Origin: Liolophura sinensis
Lineage: Eukaryota > Mollusca > Polyplacophora > Chitonida > Chitonidae
Direction: 5' to 3'
NCBI RefSeq assembly: GCF_032854445.1
Contig: NW_027018037.1
Span: forward strand, 1 to 64,000
DNA: 64,000 bases
Both the position numbers and the translations under genes were made by a program. Positions 10,228-20,484 of this stretch are shown piece by piece. Under the pieces are notes generated by a model, which did not search any database, was not told where the DNA came from, and was given only the letters and a program-made list of their open reading frames with translations. How positions within the stretch are numbered: position 1 is the stretch's first letter; each line of letters starts with the position of its first letter.

Positions 10228-10798
10228 TCATTTTTCTAGCACCTCCTGGATGGTGGGGAAGGCCTTATCTAGAGCCCTGTCAATGTCACCGACCTCTAGG
10301 AGGGCCTCCTGTTTGCTGCGGAGTACTGGGCTGGTATACTCTTCACTGCCATCGGTGTGGGCCTTTTGCAGCTGAACCCTGAGGCCTAGTTGAAACAACC
10401 CCTTTGAGTACCAGGATCTCTTCTTCTAGTTTCTGGCGAATAATGGCTCGAATTTCTTCTGAGAAGGGTACTGGGTCCGTCCAAACACCTTTCGGGCACG
10501 TTCATCTGCCAGACCCGGAGGAAATTCCTTATGGCCCTGCCGGTGTTTATGAATTCTAGTTTCTTTTCACCCTGTATTCCGCCTAGCAATTCATCCAACT
10601 CCTCGTTACTGACGGAGTTCTTGATGTCTTGCTTCAACTCCTCGTTACTGGTTGAGTTCTTGTTGTCTTGCACCTGCTTCCACTCAGCCACAGCCGTTTT
10701 ATGCCTGGGTACTTGGGCCGCACACCTAGGAGCGTCTCGAACTCCTCCCGTAGTGCTCGCGCTTTTTGATGGTGTTCCATTGTCCTCATCGTATGCAT
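10228..10798 (-). pseudogene. Polinton protein J, coiled-coil protein upstream of polymerase, frameshifted
   Basis: A helical protein of unknown function, start ATG 10798 or 10789 (HHQKARALREEFETLLGV), stop at 10228. The middle carries an internal repeat: NSTSNEELKQD followed by NSVSNEELDELL. Then come GEKKLEFINTGRAIRNFL and a C-terminal helix ending near KAFPTIQEVLEK. A deletion of about 47 bp relative to M2 shifts the frame after VRPKYP, and another shift lies near 10480. It lies 18 bp upstream of the polymerase reading frame start, so the two may be co-transcribed or joined in the ancestor. Confidence 0.55.
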
Positions 10799-11046
10799 AA
10801 GTACACCGGCTCTCTAATTGTAAATTTAGATAGCCGCCAGCCGTTTGAACTCGTACAAGAAAGCCTTGAGCCTCCACTTCCTTTCACACGTCTGGACCCT
10901 ATCATGTCCGCATCGTATGAATAAGTACACCGACTCTCTAATTGTAAATTTCGAGAGCCGCCAGCCGTTTGTACTCGTCCAAGAAAGCCTTGTGCCTCCG
11001 CTTTCTTTCACACGTCTGGACCCTATTATGTCTGCAGGCCATGCAA
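10799..11046 (-). repeat. 124-bp tandem duplication of the 3' end of gene K
   Basis: Two copies of the segment encoding the last part of K (VQTCERK...LAA.EIYN): about 10799-10922 and 10923-11046. They differ at several positions. M2 has one copy, so the duplication is private to M1. The outer copy is not translated in frame with K, which stops at 10938. Confidence 0.8.
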
Positions 11047-11216
11047 AGCCGAAATCGGTTTTTAACGCCCCGACCACAGCTAATACATGGCTGGGTGCCA
11101 GGACCCTTTCGCAGACGGTATCGGTGAACCCCGCAGTACTCCCCCAGACAACTCTTACCACAGAACACCGTGGAGCCGATGAGAAGCCACCGGCAATTAT
11201 TGTAACCCTTTGGCAT
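10938..11216 (-). CDS. Polinton protein K, small Cys-rich zinc-binding protein next to the terminus, open
   Basis: A 92-codon open frame, the gene closest to the element end. Cysteine pairs are arranged as a zinc ribbon or treble clef: CGKSC, EYCGVH, PCISCGRG, LCMAC. A basic C-terminal helix follows (RVQTCERKRRHKAFLDEYKR). The pattern suggests nucleic-acid binding; no specific role is known to me. The position between the subterminal repeats and the polymerase unit would suit a regulator or terminal-repeat binding factor (inference). The M2 copy (56920-57203) is broken. This is one of the few M1 genes with no visible lesion. Confidence 0.65.
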   Translation of the reverse strand: MPKGYNNCRWLLIGSTVFCGKSCLGEYCGVHRYRLRKGPGTQPCISCGRGVKNRFRLCMACRHNRVQTCERKRRHKAFLDEYKRLAALEIYN

Positions 11217-11274
11217 GGTGTTTTCTACACATTTGGCGTAGAAGCATATCTAATGCAATAAGCATGTCTAATAG

Positions 11275-11530
11275 AACCCCAAAAGCAGGGAATGGGGGGC
11301 TGGGGGCCTCTATTTGTTCTGGGGAGGGCCCCAGGGGCCGAGGGTGGGGCTAATATGCTTCTATCTTTTCACGAAATGAGGCTGGGAGCCTCTATTTGTT
11401 CTGGGGAGGGCCCCAGGGAGGGTGTGCAAGAACCCCTATTCTGCGACCCGAGAAGGGGCTGGGAGCCACTATTTGCCGGGGGAAGGGCCCTAGGGGAGGG
11501 TGTGCCAGAACCGGCATTGTGTATACTACT
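11275..11530. repeat. GC-rich subterminal tandem repeats and M1 terminus
   Basis: Imperfect repeats of a GC-rich unit containing CTATTTGTTCTGGGGAGGGC and GGCTGGGAGCC. Full units in M2 are about 129 bp; here about two to three degraded units remain. The block ends at 11530 with the inverted element start AGTAGTATAC. It encodes nothing convincing. Subterminal or terminal inverted repeats of this kind flank Polintons, where they are thought to serve replication and integrase recognition. Confidence 0.8.
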
Positions 11531-11851
11531 GAGAGAGACGGGAGGTTGGATGGGCCCGGTCTGATCAATCGGCTTGGTCATGTCTTGCCTCTGCGTGGTC
11601 CCAGAGTATCCATAACCCTAATCCTTATCTCTTATTTCTGAAATTTTGTTTGCGGGACTACGTTTTGAGGCGGTGGCTCATGGGTTAATCGAGTAGTATG
11701 TGTCTGATGTGTGACCTTATTAGCCTATTGGGGTTTGCTCATTGAGGCCATCTATTGGAGTATACCTCACGTTTCCTGGTGGGTATCCCCAGGTTCGGCA
11801 CCCTATAGTGGATGGGGAACACGTGGGGTGAATTCGTATTATATATTTATT

Positions 11852-12692
11852 ACGTCTACCTTAAGCCTGCCATCAAATGTATCTAATAAATCCATCAGTT
11901 CTTCCTCTTAGCCGACTTCGTCGAATGCTGACAAAAAGAGGAAGTTAGAGGTTTTGTCAAACTGCCTTGACAATGCGCAGGATACATGGCCGTCTTTCAT
12001 CGGTCTCTCAACAAAGAGTGAACAGAAGCCGGCATCGAAAATCCACCCATTTATGTTGAAACGAGCCTTACAGGGCGGAGCGGGCACACTAAAAAACGTG
12101 AAAAAGGTGAGATTCGGAGACATTCTTATAGAATGTTTCCGGACACAACAATCCACAAATCTCCACAAAGTATGCGAAATTCCAGTGTTTACATCCCCTC
12201 ATAATTCCCTAAATAGCTGTCAGGGGATCATACGTGATAGGGATGGAGATATTATAGACCTAACTTAGGAAGAAATTTGCGTAGAGTTACATTCACAGGG
12301 TGTTACCAGAGTGAAACGTTGCACAACAAAAAAAGCTGGTAACATCCTAAAATTAAATACATATCTTCTAACTTTCAATAGTAAATTCATTCCTGAAATC
12401 ACAGGGTGTTACCAGAGTGAAAGGCTTCACTGCGAAGAAATCTGGTAGCATCATTAAACTAAATATGTATCTTCTGACCTTCAACAGTAAATGTATTCCG
12501 TCGTACATCTACACTGGCCCGTATAGGGTTAGTGTGGACATATATATTCCTAACCCAACGCGGTGTTTTAACTGTCAAAAATTTGATCACGGAAAGTGCC
12601 AGTGTAAAAATAAACTGTTAAGTGTTGCAATTGCGGTGGAGATCACATGCCCTCCTCTAAAGACTGTCCATTGTTCCTTAAGGAAAAACTAA
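11852..12692 (+). pseudogene. LINE copy 1 ORF1 (gag-like, type A)
   Basis: The RNA-binding ORF1 protein of the LINE. The start codon is mutated (ATG to ACG, 11852). Pieces: 11954-12268 (STKSEQKPASKIHPFMLKRA, RFGDILIECFR) and 12417-12692 (YLLTFNSKCIPSYIY, PNPTRCFNCQKFDHGKCQC). The first CCHC knuckle is intact, the second is lost and the third is out of frame. A TAG-type break at about 12266 and the local duplication end the first frame. Confidence 0.75.
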
Positions 12693-12699
12693 TAATAAA

Positions 12700-13358
12700 T
12701 TTAAAACTCCTGGCCTTACATGTTTCTTCCGGGCATGCTCACAGGGCTGTGATATGCAGCTACTCGTTTTCTTGCCTTTTGGCAATTAGGAATAATAAAT
12801 TTTAAAATCCGTTGATTCTCGAAATATTAGCCATACACAGAAAACTAATTAAAAGAGGTAACGATATCATATTCTGTTGGATACCAAGTCATACCATGGA
12901 AACACAGTCCTAGACATGAAGGCAAAAGCTGCCCTTACCAAACCCGTGTCAAAAATTAAAATACCATATAATGATTTTAAGTCTTAAATATATTCTTCGC
13001 CTTTGGCAGGGTGAATGGGATCTGCAGGTTTACAATAAACTGCATGCCATTCATCCTGTCATTGGCTTTAATTCCTATACACTTGATATGTCTCGTAGAG
13101 ACCAAGTCGTTTTCACGAGATGCCGCATCGGGTATTCTCGTCTAACACACAATTTCATCTTGGATGGGAGCAGTGCTCCCTAGTGTGTTGGATGTGATGC
13201 TTAATGTTGCATCAAACATATCCTGGCTGACTGTGTGGACTTTGCCCATGTTCGGCAAAGATTCTACACAGTCAACTCCATATATGATTTATTTGACAGC
13301 ATCGAGCGATGCTGTTATTGATCTTTTGAAGGCTATTAGCTTGTATCAGAGAATATAG
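12700..13358 (+). pseudogene. LINE copy 1 RNase H and C-terminal domain of ORF2
   Basis: Fragment of the ribonuclease H domain in broken frames, including the region encoding the SDS-type Asp motif and a damaged IPSHTGIHGN-type motif, followed by the C-terminal RLWQGEWDLQVYNKLHA and RRDQVVFTRCRIGYSRL segments. The C-terminal Cys/His segment (SAPECVGCD in other copies) is interrupted by a stop at about 13180. Confidence 0.7.
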
Positions 13359-13599
13359 TTTATATATATTTCAATGCATAAAGTAAAACCAATTGTGGTT
13401 TTCGACTTTTAACTGACATTTAGTTTTTTTAAACTGTTTTTAAAAATGCTCCTCTGTTTTTCTTTTTAAGATTTAATTGTTCATCAGATCATGTCGAAAA
13501 CTATTCACGGCTTCCTGGTTTTAACATGTTCCCGCCACAATATGGCTGAGATATTGCCGACGTGGCGTTAAGCCATAATCATTCATTCCTTCATTCATT

Positions 13600-14831
13600 C
13601 GTTCGGTGTTCGTGTTGAGGACCATGTTGTGGGTGCTAACATCAAAATTGAAGACATAGCTCCGGAGTCTTTTCCGGGATCCCCTCTATGGCTTCTCCCA
13701 CAACCCAAACTGATATTTGATCTACATAAATATAATAAATCAAATACAAATCCTCTTATAATTCAGCAAGATTTTGCTGAAATTAAGGCTCAATATTCGG
13801 ATTATAAATTAATATATACTGAAGGGTCAAAGGATGGGACACGCTTGCAGCTGCGGCTGTCTTAGATCAGCGAGTTGCTTCTCTTCGTCTCCCACCTCGT
13901 CTTCAATCTTTTCTGCAGAGGACAGGGCTATACTCCTGACCTTATGTTTCTTCTGGGCATGCCCAGAGGGCAGTGATATGCAGTGACTCGCTTTCTTGCC
14001 TTTTGGCAATTAGGAATAATAAATTTAAAAATCCGTTGATTCTCGAAATATTAGCTATACATAGAAAACTAATTAAAAGAGGTAACGATATCATATTCTG
14101 TTGGATACCAAGTCATACTGGTATCCATGGAAACACAGTCTTAGACAGGAAGGCAAAAGCTGCCCTTACCAAACCCGTGTCAAAAATTAAAATACCATAT
14201 AATGATTTTAAGTCTTATATTCTTAAATATATTCGTCGCCTTTAGCAGGGTGAATGGGATCTGCAGGTTTACAATAAACTGCATGCCATTCATCCTGTCA
14301 TTGGCTATAATTCCTATACCTTTGATATGTCTCGTAGAGACCAAATCGTTTTGACAAGATGCTGTATCGGGCATTCTCATGTAACGCACAGTTTCATCTT
14401 GGATGGGAGCAGTGCTCCTGAGTGTGTTGGATGTGATGCTCAATATAGCATCAAACATATCCTGGTTGACTGTGTAGACTTTGCCCATGTTCGGCAAAGA
14501 TTCTACACAGTCAACTCCATATATGATTTATTTGACATCATCGCTGGCGATGCTGTTATTGACTTTTTGAAGGCTGTTGGCCTATGTAAGAGAATATAGT
14601 TTATATATATTATATTATCATATATATGACATGCATAAAATAAAAGCAATTGTGCTTTTCGACTTTTAACTGACATTTACGTTTTTTAAACTGGTTTCTT
14701 TTTCTTTTAAATTTTAATTGTTTATCAGATCATGTGGGAACCTATTCACGGCTTCCTGGTTTTAACAAGTTCCCGCCACGATATGGCTGCGAAATTGCCG
14801 GTGGCGTTAAGCCATAATCATTCATTCATTC
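13600..14831 (+). mobile_element. LINE copy 2, 5'-truncated, RNase H to tail
   Basis: Starts abruptly at the end of the reverse transcriptase part (HVVGANIKIEDIAPESFPGS), runs through RNase H (CSDSLSCLLAIRNNKFK, WIPSHTGIHGNTVLDRKAK at 13973-14245) and the C-terminal domain (RRDQIVLTRCCIGHSH, SAPECVGCDAQYSIKHILVD at 14327-14599), and ends with a 3'UTR and an ATTC tail at 14831. The first RNase H Asp motif reads YTEGSK, where Asp is expected. This is the ordinary 5'-truncated form made by target-primed reverse transcription. Confidence 0.85.
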
Positions 14832-16260
14832 TAGCACCGATTGGGGTGCTGACCGATCTGTTTTACTCAGTCTGTATCGTTCGGTGGTGAGGTCTAGATT
14901 GGACTATGGGTTCCATAAGGAAGTCGTACATTGAAATGTTGGATCGTGTTCATCACCAAGGCTTAAGACTCGGGCTTGGTGCATTTAGAACCTCACCAGT
15001 AGCGACTTTACAAGTAGAGGCTAATGAGCCTTCTTAATATAACCTACGTGTAAACCTGAGCCTCCATTATGCTATATACCTTAAATGTCCTAACAAAATC
15101 CCTCCGTTTGGTCTTCGTGTACGGGACTATGTTGTGGAAGCCAACGTCAAGGTGGAGGATTAGCTTCCGTGTCTTTTCTGCAGTCTCCAGCCTGGCTTCT
15201 TCCACAATGTCAATTGATATTTGAGCTGGGTAAGTATAAGAAAACAGATACAAATCCTATTATAATTCAGCAAGGTTTTGCTTAAACTAAAGCTATGAGG
15301 AATATAAATTTATATACAGTGATGGGTAAAAGGGTGGGGACGGAGTTACGTATGCAGCTGTTTTTCAACAGCGAGTGTGTTCTCTTAGTCTTTGATCCTT
15401 TTCTTCAATCTTCTCTGCAGAGGCCAGAGCTGTACTCCTTCCCTTATATGTTTCTGGGCACGCCCAGAAGGGCGTCATATATAATGACTCGCTCTCCTCA
15501 CTTTTGACAATACAGCATAAGAAATTTAAAAATCAACTGATACTTGCAATATTAGCCTTCCATAGAAAAAAAAATTAAAAGCGCTAAAGATATTTTATTT
15601 TGATACCCAGTCATGTTGCTATCCATTGAAACACAGTCGTATGGACCTGTGTCCATAATAAATCGTATGGTGTTTTCCTTGTCATTGGCATTATTATGTA
15701 TACTCACGGTAGGTCTCGTAGAGATCAAGTAGTTTTTACGAACTGTTGTATTGGGCATTCTCGTGTAACAATTTTATTCTTCATGGAGGTTCTGTCCCCC
15801 AGAGTGTGTTGGATGTGATACTCAATACGGCATCAAACATATCCTGGTTGAATGTGTGGGCTTCGCTCATGTTCGGCAAAGATTCTACACAATCAACTAT
15901 ACATGAATTAATTCACAGCACTGCGAGCGATGTTGTCACAAAATATTTAAAATGTGATTAGTTTGATATCATTGCTGCATATCACAAAATAAATATTTTA
16001 ATTGTCATTAATATTTATAGATAAAAAGTTATACATATATAAATTTCTTGATATATATTTGTTTTTGGTATGCTGGTGTTTGAGTTTTAACGGTTTTGGC
16101 TTTTTGTTATCTGATTTTTAACCATGTCCGAACATTTTCGTTTTGTTTTTCATGTTCTCACTACCATATGAAAAGCCTCAACCGCCTCGTGTTTTTACCT
16201 TGTTCTCGGACGATATGGCTGAGATATTGCCGATGTGGCGTTAAGCCATAATGATTCATT
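14831..16260 (+). mobile_element. LINE copy 3, 5'-truncated, heavily decayed
   Basis: Begins in the RT C-terminal part at TAGCACCGATTGGGG, directly after the tail of copy 2. RNase H and C-terminal segments (15295-15961) are recognisable by DNA similarity to copies 2 and 5, but the frames are short. The 3'UTR holds GATATGGCTGAGATATTGCC and GGCGTTAAGCCATAATGATTC near 16210-16257. More diverged than copy 2. Confidence 0.8.
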
Positions 16261-17045
16261 GGATCTTCCCCCGTCGGGTCTCCGGGGTAAAAAAATTAGG
16301 ACCTCTGCCCTCCAGGCAAACTTCTCGAAAAAGACCACTAACCTGGAGCTCTCCTGTGTGGACCTGGGGAATACACTAAGCTCACATCTTTTGGGTTGTG
16401 TGAGAGACAACCGGGAAGCGACCACGCCCCTTTTTGCCCTTACTTGGAGAGAGACGGGAGGTCGGATGAGCCAGGTCCGATCAATTGGCTGGTCGCGTCA
16501 AGTTCTACACTTCATCCCGTATGTCAATCTTTCGCTCACTGTGGTGTCACTATGTTGGTTTTTCTCCGAATGCTCTTGTTCGGGGTCAGTGTAGAAGGCG
16601 GTGGCTAATAGGTCAATCGAGTAGATTTTAGCATAACTCAATCAGTTCGAGTATACCTTGCGTGGATTTCCTGTTGCTATTCTCTGGTGGTCATCCACAG
16701 AGATAGATTCGCCCTTGTTGGCACTCCGTGGCGGGTGGGGGGCACCATAGGTAAAATTCATAAAAAATATATAATAGCATCGTGTCAACTTTGAACAGTC
16801 GTTGTTAATAAAAACGAAAAATGAGTTTCCACCTGAACTTGAAACAGGAAACTATTAATTTCCTACTTTTTTGTGATATCACATAAAAATAAAGGCAAAA
16901 TGAAAAACAAACCCATTTATAGTAGAAAAAACATTAGGAACTTATGCTGGAACATTAAAACAAGTGAAAGAAATGAAATCTGGGAACTTTTTGTGGGAAT
17001 GTTCCACAAACAATAATATATAAATTTACTGAAAATTCAAAGTAC
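16261..17045 (+). mobile_element. LINE copy 4, 5'UTR plus start of type B ORF1
   Basis: A 5'UTR (GGGTCTCCGGGGTAAAAA to about 16755) followed by the beginning of a type B ORF1: the DNA matches 46808-47080 of copy 13 (AAAACGAAAAATGAG, GGCAAAATGAAAA, AATGAAATCTGGGAAC). Frames are broken and no start ATG is usable. It is cut at 17045, where the next 5'UTR starts. Confidence 0.7.
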
Positions 17046-17611
17046 AACACCCGTGGGGTTTCCGGGGTGTAAAGAATAGGACCTCAGCCCTCTAGGCAAG
17101 CCTGTCGTAAAAGTCGGCTAACCTAGAGCTCTCCTGTGTGAGCCCGGTGAATATAATACGCTCACATCTTCGCGGTTGTGAGAGAGGCAACCGGGGAGCG
17201 ACCTGTTTGCCGTGGGTTGCGACCCGTAATCTTCGAGGACGGGATCCTGGTGGTTGAAGGCGTGTTGGTCTTGCGAGATCCTCGGGAGGTCGGATGGGCC
17301 AGGTCCGATCAATCGGCTGGTCACGTCAAGCCCTACAGATAATCTCGTTTGTCATTTCTTTCACTTACTGTGATGTGAAGTTGGTATTTCCCCAAATGCT
17401 CTTCTCTGGGATCAATGTAGAAGGTGGTGGCTAATGGGTCAATCGAGTAGATTGAATTTAACCTTGTCGTTATAACTCAATCTGTGCGAGTATACCTTGC
17501 GTGGATTCTCTGTTTCTGTTCTCTGCTGGTCATCCGCAGAGGTAGATTCGCCCTTGTTGTCACTTCGTGGCGGGCGGGGGACACGCGAGGTGAATTCTTA
17601 CTATATCAATT

Positions 17612-18923
17612 ATGTCTTCCTCAAAAACCATATCAAATGTTCCAGTTAACACCGCAAAAAACCGTAAAAATGAGGAATTTCTTGAAATAGACAATGGAGT
17701 GAACAGTTGGCCGGCTTTCGTTATTTTATCAACGAAAAACTGCCAACGTCTAAACTAGATCCCTTTGTTCTGAAAAAAAAAAAACAAAGAAGGCTTAGCT
17801 GGTAAAGTTAAAAACGTTAAAAATCTGGCGATATCCTTATTGAATGTTTTCGAAAACAGCAGGCATTCAATTTATTATCATTGACTTCCGTTTTTGGACG
17901 TGCCTGTTTTTGCATCGCCACATAAATCCCTAAATAGCTGCAAAGGCATCATACGTGGACAGGGATCGGGATCTGACTGGACCTGTCTGAAGAACAAATT
18001 TGTGCTGAATTAAAGTCTGAGGGTGTTACCAATGTTAAACGTTTCATTACGAAAAAATCTGGCAACACCGTTTAAACTCAACACATACTTACTAACATTC
18101 ACCAGCACATCACTTCCGTCATCCATTTACATTGGCCCGTACAGGGTTCGTGTTGACCTGTACATTCCCAACCCGACAAGGTGTTTTACGTGCCAAAAAT
18201 TTGGTCACGGCAAGTGCCAATGTATAAATAAATTGATTTGTTTTCGATGCGGGAAGGAAGGTCATGAGGGTTTCGACTGCAGTGACATATTACATGTTGT
18301 AATTGCAGTGGAAATCATATGGCCTCCTCTAAAGACTGTCCGTTATTCCTAAAAGAAAAACAGATAGTTACTTTGAAAGTTAAAAATAACATCCCGTACC
18401 AGGAAGCACGTAAATTAGTGTGCAATACATCACAGGCTTTTTTTTCAAATATAGTCAAGCGAGTTACAACATCTGTTGCTACTCAGACATCACTCACTTG
18501 GCCAGTTGGAACGATCAGCCCAAAACCATATCCGCCCAAACTTCTGTTAATCCTGCATCCCAGCCTAAATATAGCTCTTGCTCTACACAAACTAGATCAA
18601 CAAATTCCGAAAGTCCCAAAAATACAGAACCACAACGTAAAACAGCTGAACCTCATATATTTCCAGCCAAAAAGTCAAGCAAAGGAACGAATAATAAGAA
18701 TAAGTATAATAAACCTAGTGGTCCTGTGGAACGTTCTTCTAAGGCCACCAGGGACCCTATCCAAACTTTTAATAGGTTTGGATCGTTGGAGGATGTCGAT
18801 CCTTCAACATCAGACGCGGAGGTGATGGATACATCACCCTCACCAGGGAGATCTTGTAGCCGATCTCCAAGAAAGGGTCGACCTCGGTCCAAGCATAAAT
18901 CTCCTATACGCCTACCTCCATAA
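17612..18923 (+). pseudogene. LINE copy 5 ORF1 (gag-like, type A)
   Basis: Nucleic-acid binding protein of the LINE. ATG 17612 (MSSSKTISNVPV), frameshifts near 17750-18020, then 18023-18352 with two CCHC knuckles (CFTCQKFGHGKCQC, CFRCGKEGHEGFDC) and a broken third. The Ser/Pro-rich C-terminus (18420-18923; MDTSPSPGRSCSRSPRKGR) ends at TAA 18921-18923, one base into ORF2's ATG. Confidence 0.8.
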
Positions 18924-20333
18924 TGTATTCCTTAGATAAAATTATACAGTGGAATTGTCGAGGTCTTAAGGCAAATTTTATTGAAATAACACAGCTAGTT
19001 CAATCTTTCAATCCAGTTGCCCTGTGTCTTCAGGAAACTCACCTGAAGACATCTGACAAAGATAAAATAACTCTTAAAATTATCCTCTTTATAGCACATA
19101 TTCTATTGAAGAAGAGCGAGCTGCAGACGGCTCCTCGATCTTCATAAATAACAATATTATCCACATCCCTGTTGCTCTCCATACAGAGCTTCAGGCTGTG
19201 GCCGTCCGTGTTTCATTATATGAAACAGTCACATTTAGTTCGGTGTATATACCTCCGAGCACCTCTTTGTCAGCTCTTCAGTTGCACAATCTAAAAGAAC
19301 AGTTACCTAAACCGTTTATAATACTGGGAGAGTATAATTTCCATAACCCTGTATGGGGCAGTAATAACATAAATAATAAGGGCAAGATAGTCCAAGACTT
19401 CTTATCGAAGGATGAACTGTGTTATTTCAATGATGGCTCTAATACCTATTTACATCCAGTTAACGGCACATATTCTGCTATCGATCTCACTATCACGGAT
19501 CCATCACTTCTTCTTGATTTTTCTTGGAAGGTGCATGACGATCTTTGTGGTAGTGACCATTTTCCTATTATCCTAGAGCATATCACCTCTAATTCTTTAG
19601 AACTTGTAGCTAGGTGAAAGTTTGATAGAGCAGATTGGATCGCATTTGAGACGTTCTGTAAGGCTGATATCACTCCAGAGACTCTCAATGCAGCAGATAA
19701 TGCTATATTAAAATTTAACGAGCTTGTTTTAAAAGCTGTCGACAGAGCTATCCCTAAAACCTCGACAAATCCAAAATCCAAAAGTAAACCCTGGTATGAT
19801 CAGGACTGTCGCAAAGCCATTAAGGATCGCAAAAAGGCCGAGCGAAATTTTAATATATGTCCTAATGATAATAAGTTAAACCAGGTTCGTATTTTTAGAG
19901 CTAAGGCTCGTCGATTACTCGTCCAAGAGACGATCTTGTTGGCGGAACTTTGTTTCGGGCATTACGTCAAAAACACCCATGCGTAAGGTCTGGAACATGA
20001 TTCAGAAACTAAAGGGCAAAACTAATAGAGCAAAAGTCCAGCATTTGAAAAATGGGGATAATATATTAACTTCTCCACCCGATATAGCTAATAAACTAGC
20101 TGAAACAATTTCAAAGAAATCTTCTTGTGAGAATTATACTAAAAAATTCCAACATATTAAAAACAAGAAGGAGAAAATTAAATTGCCCTTTTCTTCTAAG
20201 AATTTAGAAGATTATAATTGTCCTTTTAATATCGACGAACATAAAACTGCATTAAAAATGGCCCCGATACTGAATGTGGTCCTGATAATGTATATTATAA
20301 GTTTTTGAATCATTCACCACCTGAGCGACTGGA
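18923..20333 (+). pseudogene. LINE copy 5 ORF2, EEP endonuclease and start of RT region
   Basis: Starts MYSLDKIIQWNCRGLKANF. The endonuclease has ALCLQETHLK; the second motif reads ILGEYNFHNPVWGS, with Glu-Tyr instead of Asp-Phe at the metal site; GSDHFPIILEH is intact. A frameshift at about 19090 and a TGA at 19617 break the frame. The linker (STNPKSKSKPWYDQDC) and the region before RT (VWNMIQKLKGK) follow. The polymerase itself is missing. Confidence 0.85.
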
Positions 20334-20484
20334 GACTCGAAAACCAGCATATTTAAAAAATAGTACATCTGGAAAGCTATATGTATATAACTTTTTATCT
20401 ATAAATATTTCAGACAGCGATGCTGTCAAATAAATCATATATAGAGTTAACTGTGTAGAATCTTTGCCGAACATGAACAAAGGC
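20334..20484 (-). mobile_element. Inverted LINE 3'-end fragment
   Basis: The reverse complement of the LINE 3' part: C-terminal codons and 3'UTR (ATAGATAAAAAGTTATATAC on the minus strand). The junction with copy 5 at about 20333 is nearly identical to the one at 49557, so this rearrangement was shared or copied between loci. Confidence 0.75.

Larger units (their letters stand above)
1..11530. mobile_element. Polinton/Maverick copy M1, polymerase-side terminus at 11530
   Basis: A self-synthesizing DNA transposon recognised by a protein-primed DNA polymerase B, a retroviral-type integrase C-terminal half, an A32-type packaging ATPase and a double-jelly-roll-type capsid gene in one block. The left end is cut by the window. 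The right end is placed at 11530, where the GC-rich repeats stop at ...TATACTACT and LINE 5'UTR sequence starts; read inward the terminus is AGTAGTATAC, and Polintons are known to begin with AG. The adjacent 6 bp GAGAGA (11531-11536) is a candidate target duplication whose partner lies outside the window. Most genes carry frameshifts or stops, so the copy is dead. It is visibly GC-richer than the LINE DNA beside it. Confidence 0.93.
11531..13606 (+). mobile_element. LINE copy 1, with 5'UTR start replaced by M1 and a large internal deletion
   Basis: An I/Nimb-like non-LTR retrotransposon. The 5'UTR part (11531-11850) starts in the middle, at GAGAGACGGGAGG, because M1 inserted there. ORF1 (type A) follows to about 12692, then the copy jumps at about 12700 straight into the RNase H part of ORF2. 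It ends in the 3'UTR with GGCGTTAAGCCATAATC and an ATTC tail at about 13606. Endonuclease and reverse transcriptase are missing. A 125-bp piece of ORF1 around 12290-12420 is duplicated. Confidence 0.85.
17046..20333 (+). mobile_element. LINE copy 5, full 5'UTR, ORF1 (A) and first half of ORF2
   Basis: The 5'UTR (17046-17605) starts with a GTGGGGTTTCCGGGG motif. ORF1 lies at 17612-18923 and ORF2 starts at 18923, overlapping the ORF1 stop as TAATG. ORF2 is cut at about 20333, where an inverted 3'-end fragment begins. This is one of the better copies for the ORF1/ORF2 junction. Confidence 0.85.

Noticed and set aside
1-11530. Free virus or phage genome
   Set aside because: Capsid, ATPase and polymerase suggest a virus, but terminal repeats, LINE flanks, heavy decay and a second inverted copy fit an integrated, dead Polinton.
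16235-16594. 119-codon plus-strand protein
   Set aside because: It lies in the LINE 5'UTR, which recurs in more than ten copies without a conserved frame.
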